This document shows, piece by piece, positions 21,697 to 32,158 of a stretch of DNA of 64,000 nt. Origin of the DNA: Linum tenue (Eukaryota; Streptophyta; Magnoliopsida; Malpighiales; Linaceae). The DNA is taken from NCBI GenBank assembly GCA_946122785.1, contig CAMGYJ010000005.1, forward strand, positions 77,432,547-77,496,546. Direction: 5' to 3'. Position numbers and translations under genes: made by a program. Below the pieces are notes generated by a model. That model did not search any database. It was not told the origin of the DNA and saw nothing but the letters and a program-made list of their open reading frames with translations. Position 1 is the stretch's first letter, and each line of letters begins with the position of its first letter.

Positions 21697-24158
21697 ATGG
21701 GGAAAGCTAAACCAAAAACCCGGCAACCAGCAGCCTCACCTGCTAAAAGGAAGGCTCCTTCTTCTCGTCGCCGGCAAACCCAAGAACGAGACACTCCCCC
21801 CAAACGACAACGCAAAAACAACCAAGGACGGGCACGCCAACCATCTCCACCACCACCACAAGCGGAGGCTCAACTTGGAGGAGGGAGACTTCACGGCTTC
21901 CTCCAATTACCCGTCGAACATAGGAAGGCTTTGGAGCGCTTCCTTCCCCTCCCATTTGGGCAGCAAAGATGCTTTGATTGGGATCTCCTAGAGCGCCTCG
22001 GAGCAGCGGACCCCGTTCGCACATGCCTCCGTCTCCCGGCATGGTGTGAGGTTCTCTCCATCAATGAGGTCATCTACCGAGAGCTTACCATTGAGTTCCT
22101 CAGCACTCTCTCCATCAAGAGAATGTCCGAGTTTAGCCTCGACAAGCCCGAAGACAACATAACTTTTCGCCTTGGAGGACAGGCGAGACAGATGAGCATC
22201 ACTGAGTTCACAGAGGCACTCCAGATATACCCACCAGGATTTCTCACCACAGGTGGACATGGTTTTATTTCGGAGCAAATATATCATTCAAGAGCACAAT
22301 CGGTCAATGATATGTGGAAAACGGTAAAACAAAAACATGTGGACAAGTCTGACCCTGCCCACTATAAAGGGAATGATCTTCTTCCCCCGTGGCGTATCAT
22401 CCACAACATTATCGCTCATTCTGTGGCAGCTAGGGATGGGAGCCCGGGGAGTGTGACCAAGCGGGATTTGAACTTTTTCCTCTCTATGGTAAAAGATCCC
22501 CCAATTCATCTTGGTATAGTCATATTGAAAACCCTACAGAAGATGACCTCCAACAAACAAATCAAGACCATCCATGGAGGTGCCTACATCACAAGGCTAG
22601 CTCGGCATTTTGGCATTGATCCGGTGGGTTCTCATTGCACCATTGCCCAGTCCACTCAACCAATCTCCCAAAAAAACCTTGCGGATCTAAATTTGTTGTC
22701 AAAGGTAAATGTTCCAACCAACACTTTCTTTTTCACAGTGAATGCTAAAACATAACTAGTCGGGATTCAAACAATCTAGGATTGATTTTGTGCAAGTTTT
22801 GGATTGCCTACTAATCTAGTTCCTTTTGAACATTGAGCAAATGTAACTAATGCTTCTGATATTGATCATGTCTGTGTTTGGTGGTTAAGGAGAATGGTGT
22901 GGTAGGCATTGTTGGCCTCCCTCATCCTGCTCGACCTCTTGCAACAGATGAGGCAAACGCATCGGAGCATGTTGTTCAGCAAATGGTCGAGGAGACTCCG
23001 GAACAACCTGCACAACATCACCAAACTACGACTCAAGCCGGACCATCCACCGACAGCTACATATCCCATTTTGAGGCATTGGGTCGGCAGAATGCCCAAA
23101 TTCTGGAGCAAAATGCACTCATTCTCTCCCGCCTCGATCGAGAGAAGGAAGCTCGACGCTACATCATCGAATGCAACCATCAGATCATGAGGTCCTTGAG
23201 GATTGACTACGAACAATTCTCAAGACCTTGGGAACTATCTCCTAGGCCAACCGAGGAGATCAATGAAGAGGGAAGTGAAGAGGATGACGAGGGTAATGAC
23301 GATGAGCAAAACAAGGAAAAAAATCAAGAGGACATAGGAGAGGAACAAAACAAGGAAAGCAGTGAAGAGGACAATGACACCAATGAGGAAGACAGCAGTG
23401 AAGAGGACGACGACGAGGGCAATGGCGATGACCAAAACAAGGAAAAAAATCAAGAGGTCAAAGGGAACGATGAGGAAGACAGCAGTGAAGAGGACGACGA
23501 CGAGGGCAATGGCGATGACCAAAACAAGGAAAAAAATCAAGAGGAGAAAGGAGAGGAACAAAACAAGGAAAGCATTGAAGAGGTCAAAGGGACCGATGAG
23601 GAAGACAGCAGTGAAGAGGACGACGACGAGGACAATGGCGATGACCAAAACAAGGAAAAAAATCAAGAGGAGAAAGGAGAGGAACAAAACAAGGAAAGCA
23701 GTGAAGAGGACAGTGACACCAATGAGGAAGACAGCAGTGAAGAGGACGACGACGAGGGCAATGGCGATGACCAAAACAAGGAAAAAAATCAAGAGGAGAA
23801 AGGAGAGGAACAAAACAAGGAAAGCATTGAAGAGGACAAAGGGACTGATGAGGAAGACAGCAGTGAAGAGGACGACGACGAGGGCAATGGCGATGACCAA
23901 AACAAGGAAAAAAATCAAGAGGAGAAAGGAGAGGAAAAAAACAAGGAAAGCATTGAAGAGGACAAAGGGACCAATGAGGAAGACAGCAGTGAAGAGGACG
24001 ACGAGGGCAATGGCGATGACCAAAACAAGGAAAAAAATCAAGAGGTCAAAGGGACCAATGAGGAAGACAGCAGTGACTCTAGCGAGGACAATGAAGATGA
24101 GCAAATCCAGGAAAACAAAGACGAGGACGAGAACACTAACGAGAAAGATGGGCAGTGA
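21697..24158 (+). CDS. ATHILA ORF1-like protein with acidic repeat tail, 758 aa
   Basis: Two coding exons, 21697-22704 and 22890-24158, joined in phase 0 across GTAAATG and TTAAG acceptor. I chose the ATG at 21697 because it directly follows a splice acceptor. Residues 1-60 are basic and nuclear-localisation-like (KAKPKTRQP, PPKRQRKNN). Residues about 70-336 resemble the ATHILA ORF1 / putative plant transposon protein domain: VIYRELTIEFLSTLS, ITFRLGGQARQMSITEFTEA, GGAYITRLARHFGI. A predicted helical segment (QNAQILEQNALILSRLDREK) follows. The last 300 residues are Glu/Asp/Lys/Asn tandem repeats. Its biochemical role is unknown; the domain is best known from Ty3/Gypsy Athila elements. No reverse transcriptase or other retroelement part is nearby, so the ORF appears captured or domesticated by the MULE. 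Both exons are free of stops. Confidence 0.72.
23262..24090 (+). repeat. 126-bp coding tandem repeat (acidic tail)
   Basis: The unit encodes 42 residues, beginning EDSSEEDDDEGNGDDQNKEK and continuing NQEEKGEEQNKES. Shorter units lack the second half. About seven units are present and nearly identical at DNA level, so they can expand or contract by recombination. The opposite strand and another frame stay open only because of the repeat. Confidence 0.93.
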
Positions 24159-24434
24159 AGATGAGCCAACCAAAGTCCTTAGTACTTAGCTATGTGTGTT
24201 TGCTTTTGTGCTTGTATGTTTTCCAATTAGAATATTATGATGCACCAGTGTGGGCTACATGCATCTAAACTTAAGCATTAATCGTGTTATGGATGTTTGT
24301 TTTATAAGACAAATGTAAAGCTTTGACTGCTTTTTACTTTTTGTTAACAGGGTATCTCATCTGATATGATGTACAGTTACTAGAGAAGGATCTATGTAAT
24401 GCTCGTGTCAAGCTTCAAAGAACATTATGACTCA
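24159..24434 (+). other. 3' flank of the ATHILA-like gene
   Basis: AT-rich sequence after the stop. No clear polyadenylation signal or additional gene. It leads into the duplicated 3' module. Confidence 0.4.
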
Positions 24435-24642
24435 TCTTTTCATAAGCTTGTAGTTTTCAAAAACAGTATATTATGTTACTTACACCATTATAATAAGTAC
24501 AAGGGTTAGTTGTACAGGTGCATGTCTGTGCAGACTATTTCTGGAAATCTCACGGCCAATTCTGGAAATCCCACGGCCGTGAAAGAAGACGTGGTTTTGG
24601 ATATGTAATTCTGGAAATATCACGGCCGTGAGATAGGCCGTG
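24435..24642 (+). repeat. Duplicated 3' module, copy 2
   Basis: Near-identical to 17466-17672 over about 207 bases, in the same orientation and likewise downstream of a gene stop. Differences are scattered substitutions such as TTACACC for TTACGCC. Confidence 0.9.
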
Positions 24643-24865
24643 GATGTAAAAACGCACGTCTCAGTTTCCCAGAGGGTTTCACGGGTTGCCTTCAACATTA
24701 TCACGGCCGTGAGATGAGCCGTGTTTTGGATTTGAATGATGTACTTCTCACGGCTCATCTGTTTATTCTCACGGGCGTGAGAATAAGTCGTGTGATTGTC
24801 TGGAGATTGAAAACTACTCTTTGATTGTCACGGGTCATGTCACGCCCGTGAGATGAGCCGTGTTT
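24540..24865. repeat. CACGGCCGTG motif cluster 5
   Basis: The last cluster overlaps the duplicated module and continues with TTTCACGGGTTGCC, TCACGGCCGTGAGATGAGCC and TCACGGGTCATGTCACG. The final block resembles the end of cluster 1 (GTCTGGAGAT, CACGGGTCATGTCACG). It passes directly into the GGTACAAC array. Confidence 0.9.
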
Positions 24866-26440
24866 CCTAAAAATTGTACCTACACTTTCTAGAGTTGTAC
24901 CTTTACACTAAATTTAAAGTTGTACCTACACTTTCCTAAAAATCTTCTATGGTACAATTAAAAATTGTACCTATACACTATAGTACAACTTAATGTTGTA
25001 CCTACACTTTCAAACAAATCCTTCTATGGTACAACTCAAAATTGTACCTATACTAATGGTACAACTTTTAGTTGTACCTACACTTTCTCAAAATCCTTCT
25101 ATGGTACAACCCAAACTTGTACCTATACCATGGTACAACTTTAAGTTGTACCTACACTTTCTAAAAATCGTTCTATGGTACAACCCAAACTTGTACCTAT
25201 ACCATGGTACAACTTTAAGTTGTACCTACACTTTTTCAAAATCCTTCTATGGTACAACCCAAACTTGTACCTATACTAATGGTACAACCTTAAGTTGTAC
25301 CTACACTTTCTAATAAATCTCTTATGGTACAACTCAAAATTGTACATATACTAATGGTACAAATTTAAGTTGTACCTACACTTTCTAATAAATCTCTTTA
25401 TGGTACAACTCAAAATTGTACCTATACTGATGGTACAACTTTTAGTTGTACCTACACTTTTTCAAAATCCTTCTATGGTACAAACCAAACTTGTACCTAT
25501 ACTATGGTACAACTTTATGTTGTACCTACACTTTCTAACAAATCCCTTTAAGGTACAACTAAAAATTGTACCTATACGAATGGTACAACCTTAAGTTGTA
25601 CCTACACTTTCTAACAAATCCCTTTATGGTACAACTAAAAATTGTACCTATACTAATGGTACAGCCTTAAGTTGTACCTACACTTTCTAAAAATCGTTCT
25701 ATGGTACAACCCAAACTTGTACCTATACCATGGTACAACTTTAAGTTGTACCTACACTTTTTCAAAATCCTTCTATGGTACAACCCAAACTTGTACCTAT
25801 AATATGGTACAATTTTAAGTTGTACCTACACATTCTAATAAATCCCTTTATGGTACAACTCAAAATTGTACCTATACTAATGGTACAACTTTAAGTTGTA
25901 CCTACACTTTCTAATAAATCTCTTTATGGTACAACTCAAAATTGTACCTATACTAATGGTACAACTTTTAGTTGTACCTACACTTTTTCAAAATCCTTCT
26001 ATGGTACAACCCAAACTTGTACCTATACTATGGTACAACTTTAAGTTGTACCTACACTTTCTAAAAATCCTTCTATGGTACAACCCAAAATTGTACCTAT
26101 ACCATGGTACAAATTTAAGTTGTACCTACACTTTCTAACAAATCCCTTATGGTACAACTAAAAATTGTACCTATACTAATGGTACAACCTTAAGTTGTAC
26201 CTACACTTTCTCAAAATTCTTTAATGGTACAACCCAAACTTGTACCTATAATATGGTACAATTTTGAGTTGTACCTACACTTTCTAATAAATCCCTTCAT
26301 GGTACAACTCAAAATTGTACCTATACTAATGGTACAATTTTAAGTTGTACCTACACTTTGTGAAACAAATTCTTCAATGGTACAGCTGAAACTTGTACCT
26401 ATACTAATGGTACAACTTTAAGTTGTACCTACACTTGTAT
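24866..26440. repeat. GGTACAAC/GTTGTACC palindrome array (about 76-bp period)
   Basis: About 20 tandem units of roughly 75-77 bases. Each has two near-palindromes: GGTACAACTT-TAAGTTGTACC type and GGTACAACTCAAAATTGTACC type (each about 21 bases). CTACACTTTCTAA and CCTATACTAATG link them, so a palindrome occurs about every 38 bases. The array occupies the right subterminal part of the MULE. Short plus-strand ORFs within it are artefacts. Confidence 0.95.
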
Positions 26441-26534
26441 ACATTGATTCATTATTTACAAGATTGCCATTAATGATGTGGGACCAGTCATTTAGTGGGT
26501 TTACCTCCTCAACAAGTCACCTTTTTTTTTTGTT
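26441..26534. other. MULE right subterminal segment
   Basis: Unique sequence between the palindrome array and the right terminal repeat, ending in a T-rich run. No gene. Confidence 0.6.
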
Positions 26535-26574
26535 TTTTATAGCATGGGTGCTATAGAGCACACTAGAAGGGCTC
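26535..26574 (-). repeat. MULE right terminal inverted repeat
   Basis: Reverse complement begins GAGCCCTTCTAGTGTGCTC and aligns with the left end at about 31 of 40 positions. It also contains TATAG...CTATA. The 9-bp duplication follows immediately. Confidence 0.9.
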
Positions 26575-26583
26575 GTGATTCTT
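26575..26583. repeat. Target-site duplication, right copy (9 bp)
   Basis: GTGATTCTT, identical to 5369-5377, continuing directly into the satellite monomer TGATTTGTTTAGTCATG. Confidence 0.95.
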
Positions 26584-29413
26584 TGATTTGTTTAGTCATG
26601 TAAATACATAAAAAGCTTAATTGTGTCATAATGACAAGATGTGCACGAGTACAAACTCTTAGTACCGACTCCAAATTGCACAATAAGGTGGATTACGCAC
26701 TCCAAATGTCTTGTAATTTTGATGGACATGTGATTCAACGGTTATTTTAGTCATATAAACAGATAAACCGCTTAATTGTGTCATAATGACAAGATGTGCA
26801 CGAGTACGAACTCTTAGTACCGAGTCCAAATTGCACAATAAGGTGGATTTGCACTCCAAATGTCTTGTAATTTTGGTGGACATATGATTCTTTGATTGAT
26901 TTAGTCATGCAAATACATAAAAAGCTTAATTGTGTCATAATGACAAGATGTGCACGAGTACGAACTCTTAGTACCGTGTCCAAATTGCACAATAAGGTGG
27001 ATTACGCACTCCAAATGTATTGTAATGTTGATGGACATGTGATTCAATGATTGTTTTAGTCATATAAACACATAAACCGCTTAATTGTGTCATAATGATA
27101 AGATGTGCACGAGTACAAACTCTTAGTACCGAGTCCAAATTGCACAATAAGGTGGATTTGCACTCCAAATGTCTTGTAATTTTGGTGGACATATGATTCT
27201 TTGATTGATTTAGTCATGTAAATACATAAAAAGCTTAATTGTGTCATAATGACAAGATGTGCACGAGTACGAACTCTTAGTACCGTGTCCAAATTGCACA
27301 ATAAGGTGGATTACGCGCTCCAAATGTATTGTAATGTTGATGGACATGTGATTCATTGATTGTTTTAGTCATATAAACACAAACCGCTTAATTGTGTCAT
27401 AATGACAAGATGGGCACGAGTACGAACTCTTTGTACCGAGTCCAAATTGAACAATAAGGTGGATTACGCACTCCAAATGTCTTGTAATGTGGATGGACAT
27501 GTGATTCAATGATTGGTTTTTTCATATAAACATATAAACCGTTTAATTGTGGCATAATGATAAGATGTGCACGAGTACGAACTCTTAGTACCGAGTCCAA
27601 ATTGCACAATAAGGTGGATTTGCACTCCAAATGTCTTGTAATTTTGGTGGACATATGATTCTTTGATTGGTTTAGTCATGTAAATACATAAAAAGCTTAA
27701 TTGTGTCATAATGACAAGATGTGCACGAGTACGAACTCTTAGTACCGTGTCCAAATTGCACAATAAGGTGGATTACGCGCTCCAAATGTATTGTAATGTT
27801 GATGGACATGTGATTCATTGATTGTTTTAGTCATATAAACACATAAACCGCTTAATTGTGTCATAATGACAAGATGTGCACGAGTACGAACTCTTAGTAC
27901 CGAGTCCAAATTGCACAATAAGGTGGATTTGCACTCCAAATGTATTGTAATGTTGATGGACATATGATTCAATGATTGTTTTAGTCATATAAACACATAA
28001 ACCGCTTAATTGTGTCATAATGATAAGATGTGCACGAGTACGAACTCTTAGTACCGAGTCCAAATTGCACAATAAGCTGGATTACGCACTCCAAATGTCT
28101 TGTAATTTTGGTGGACATATGATTCTTTGATTGATTTAGTCATGTAAATACATAAAAAGCTTAATTGTGTCATAATGACAAGATGTGCACGAGTACGAAC
28201 TCTTAGTACCGTGTCCAAATTGCACAATAAGGTGGATTACGCGCTCCAAATGTATTGTAATGTTGAAAGACATGTGATTCTTTTATTGGTTTAGTCATAT
28301 AAACACATAAACCGCTTAATTGTGTCATAATGACAAGATGTGCACGAGTACGAACTCTTAGTACCGTGTCCAAATTGCACAATAAGGTGGATTACGCACT
28401 CCAAATGTATTGTAATGTTGATGGACATGTGATTCAATGATTGTTTTAGTCATATAAACACATAAACCGCTTAATTGTGTCATAATGATAAGATGTGCAC
28501 GAGTACGAACTCTTAGTACCGAGTCCAAATTGAACAATAAGGTGGATTACGCACTCCAAATGTCTTGTAATGTGGATGGACATGTGATTCAATGATTGGT
28601 TTATTCATATAAACATATAAACCGCTTAATTGTGTCATAATGACAAGATGTGCACGAGTACGAACTCTTAGTACCGAGTCCAAATTGAACAATAAGGTGG
28701 ATTTGCAGTCCTTTTGGTGGACATGTGATTCTTTGATTGGTTTAGTCATGTAAATACATAAAAAGCTTAATTGTGTCATAATGAAAAGATGTGCACGAGT
28801 GCGAACTCTTAGTACCGAGTCCAAATTGCACAATAATGTGGATTACGCACTCCAAATGTCTTGTAATGTGGATGGACATGTGATTCAATGATTGGTTTAT
28901 TCATATAAACATATAAACCGCTTAATTGTGTCATAATGACAAGATGTGCACGAGTACGAACTCTTAGTACCGAGTCCAAATTGAACAATAAGGTGGATTT
29001 GCACTCCAAATGTCTTGTAATGTTGATAGACATGTGATTCAATGATTGTTTTAGTCATATAAACACATAAACCGCTTAATTGTGTCATAATGATAAGATA
29101 TGCACGAATACGAACTCTTAGTACCGAGTCCAAATTGCACAATAAGCTGGATTACGCACTCCAAATGTCTTGTAAATCTGATGGACATGTGATTCAATGG
29201 TTATTTTAGTCATATAAACACATAAACCGCTTAATTGTGTCAAAATGACAAGATGTGCACGAGTACGAACTCTTAGTACCGAGTCCAAATTGCACAATAA
29301 GGTGGATTTGCAGTCCTTTTGGTGGACATGTGATTCTTTGATTGGTTTAGTCATGTAAATACATAAAAAGCTTAATTGTGTCATAATGAAAGGATGTGCA
29401 CATGTGCGAAGTC

Positions 29414-31228
29414 TTAGTACCGAGTCCAAATTGCACAATAATGTGGATTACGCACTCCAAATGTCTTGTAATGTTGATGGACATGTGATTCAATGATTGT
29501 TTTAGTCATATAAACACATAAACCGCTTAATTGTGTCATCATGACAAGATGTGCACGAGTTCGAACTCTTAGTACCGAGTCCAAATTGCACAATAAGGTG
29601 GATTTGCACTCCAAATGTCTTGTAATTTTGGTGGACATATGATTCTTTGATTGATTTAGTCATGTAAATACATAAAAAGCTTAATTGTGTCATAATGACA
29701 AGATGTGCACGAGTACGAACTCTTAGTACCGTGTCCACATTGCACAATAAGGTGGATTACGCACTCCAAATGTATTGTAATGTTGATGGACATGTGATTC
29801 AATGATTGTTTTAGTCATATAAACACATAAACCGCTTAATTGTGTCATAATGATAAGATGTGCACGAGTACGAACTCTTAGTACCGAGTCCAAATTGAAC
29901 AATAAGGTGGATTTGCAGCCCTTTTGGTGGACATGTGATTCTTTGATTGGTTTAGTCATGTAAATACATAAAAAGCTTAATTGTGTCATAATGAAAAGAT
30001 GTGCACGAGTGCGAACTCTTAGTACCGAGTCCAAATTGCACAATAATGTGGATTACGCACTCCAAATGTCTTGTAATGTTGATGGACATGTGATTCAATG
30101 ATTGTTTTAGTCATATAAACACATAAACCGCTTAATTGTGTCATAATGACAAGATGTGCACGAGTACGAACTCTTAGTACCGAGTCCAAATTGCACAATA
30201 AGGTGGATTTGCACTCCAAATGTCTTGTAATTTTGGTTGACATATGATTCTTTGATTGGTTTAGTCATGTAAATACATAAAAAGCTTAATTGTGTCATAA
30301 TGACAAGATGTGCACGAGTACGAACTCTTAGTACCGTGTCCAAATTGCACAATAAGGTGGATTACGCACTCCAAATGTATTGGAATGTTGATGGACATGT
30401 GATTCAATGATTGTTTTAGTCATATAAACACATAAACCGCTTAATTATGTCATAATGATAAGATGTGCACGAGTACGAACTCTTAGTACCGAGTCCAAAT
30501 TGAACAATAAGGTGGATTTGCAGCCCTTTTGGTGGACATGTGATTGTTTGATTGGTTTAGTCATGTAAATACATAAAAAGCTTAATTGTGTCATAATGAA
30601 AAGATGTGCACGAGTACGAACTCTTAGTACCGAGTCCAAATTGCACAATAAGGTGGATTACGCACTCCAAATGTCTTGTAATGTTGATGGACATGTGATT
30701 CAATGATTGTTTTAGTCATATAAACACATAAACCGCTTAATTGTGTCATAATGACAAGATGTGCACGAGTACGAACTCTTAGTACCGAGTCCAAATTGCA
30801 CAATAAGGTGGATTTGCACTCCAAATGTCTTGTAATTTTGGTGGACATGTGATTCTTTGATTGGTTTAGTCATGTAAATACATAAAAAGCTTAATTGTGT
30901 CATAATGACAAGATGTGCACGAGTACGAACTCTTAGTACCGTGTCCAAATTGCACAATAAGGTGGATTACGCACTCCAAATGTATTGTAATGTTGATGGA
31001 CATGTGATTCAATGATTGTTTTAGTCATATAAACACATAAACCGCTTAATTGTGTCATAATGACAAGATGTGCACGAGTACGAACTCTTAGTACGTAGTT
31101 CAAATTGCACAATAAGGTGGATTTGCACTCAAAATGTTGATGGACATGTGATTCAATGATTGGTTTAGTCATATAAACACATAAACTGCTTAATTGTGTC
31201 ATAATGACAAGATGTGCACGAGTACGAA
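29414..31228. repeat. 605-bp higher-order satellite units
   Basis: Equivalent landmarks fall at 29414, 30019 and 30624, exactly 605 bases apart. The same period reappears at 44143, 44748 and 45353. The sum 155+141+155+154 explains the unit as four monomers. Confidence 0.85.
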
Positions 31229-32158
31229 CTCTTATTACCGACTCCAAATTGCACAATAAGGTGGATTTGCACTCCAAATGTCTTGTAATGTTGGTGGACA
31301 TGTGATTCTTTGATTGGTTTAGTCATGTAAATACATAAAAAGCTTAATTGTGTCATAATGACAAGATGTGCATGAGTACAAACTCTTAGTACCGAGTCCA
31401 AATTGCACAATAAGGTGGATTACGCACTCCGAATGTCTTGTAATTTTGATGGACATGTGATTCAACGGTTATTTTAGTCATATAAACAGATAAACCGGTT
31501 AATTGTGTCATAATGACAAGATGTGCACGAGTACGAACTCTTAGTACCGAGTCCAAATTGCACAATAAGGTGGATTTGCACTCCAAATGTCTTGTAATTT
31601 TGGTGGACATATGATTCTTTGATTGATTTAGTCATGCAAATACATAAAAAGCTTAATTGTGTCATAATGACAAGATGTGCACGAGTACGAACTCTTAGTA
31701 CCGTGTCCAAATTGCACAATAAGGTGGATTACGCACTCCAAATGTATTGTAATGTTGATGGACATGTGATTCAATGATTGTTTTAGTCATATAAACACAT
31801 AAACCGCTTAATTGTGTCATAATGACAAGATGTGCACGAGTACAAACTCTTAGTACCGAGTCCAAATTGCACAATAAGGTGGATTTGCACTCCAAATGTC
31901 TTGTAATGTTGGTGGACATGTGATTCTTTGATTGATTTAGTCATGTAAATACATAAAAAGCTTAATTGTGTCATAATGACAAGATGTGCACGAGTACGAA
32001 CTCTTAGTACCGTGTCCAAATTGCACAATAAGGTGGATTACGCGCTCCAAATGTATTGTAATGTTGATGGACATGTGATTCTTTGATTGTTTTAGTCATA
32101 TAAACACATAAACCGCTTAATTGTGTCATAATGATAAGATGTGCACGAGTACGAACTC

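Larger units (their letters stand above)
5378..26574 (+). mobile_element. Giant ULP-carrying Mutator-like element (21.2 kb)
   Basis: A single DNA transposon of 21,197 bp inserted into the satellite. Seen directly: imperfect inverted ends, perfect 9-bp direct duplications, and satellite on both sides with no internal satellite. It encodes a ULP1-like protease, a MURA-type DDE transposase and an ATHILA-ORF1-like protein, all on the plus strand, plus captured carboxypeptidase and HSP70 fragments. Five clusters of a CACGGCCGTG motif and two long tandem arrays occupy the space between the genes. ULP-carrying MULEs are known in plants (Kaonashi in Arabidopsis, CUMULE in melon). The size, the third ORF and the motif clusters are the unusual aspects. 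All three main ORFs are open across their predicted exons, so autonomy is plausible but unproven. Confidence 0.93.

Noticed and set aside
21697..24158. Part of a complete Athila retrotransposon nested in the MULE
   Set aside because: No LTRs, primer-binding site, polypurine tract or pol motifs surround it, and it has a leader intron and a spliced structure sharing 3' sequence with the transposase gene.
23235..24189. Long ORFs antisense and in another frame to the acidic repeats (hydrophobic VLVIAIALVVV and basic KRTTTRAMAMTKT types)
   Set aside because: Both are shadows of the in-frame 126-bp coding repeat; the plus-strand frame continues the spliced ATHILA-like protein.
24993..26138. Plus-strand ORFs in the GGTACAAC array (LYLHFL...MVQLKIVPI)
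   Set aside because: These are translations of the tandem palindrome repeat, with no start context or protein-family resemblance.
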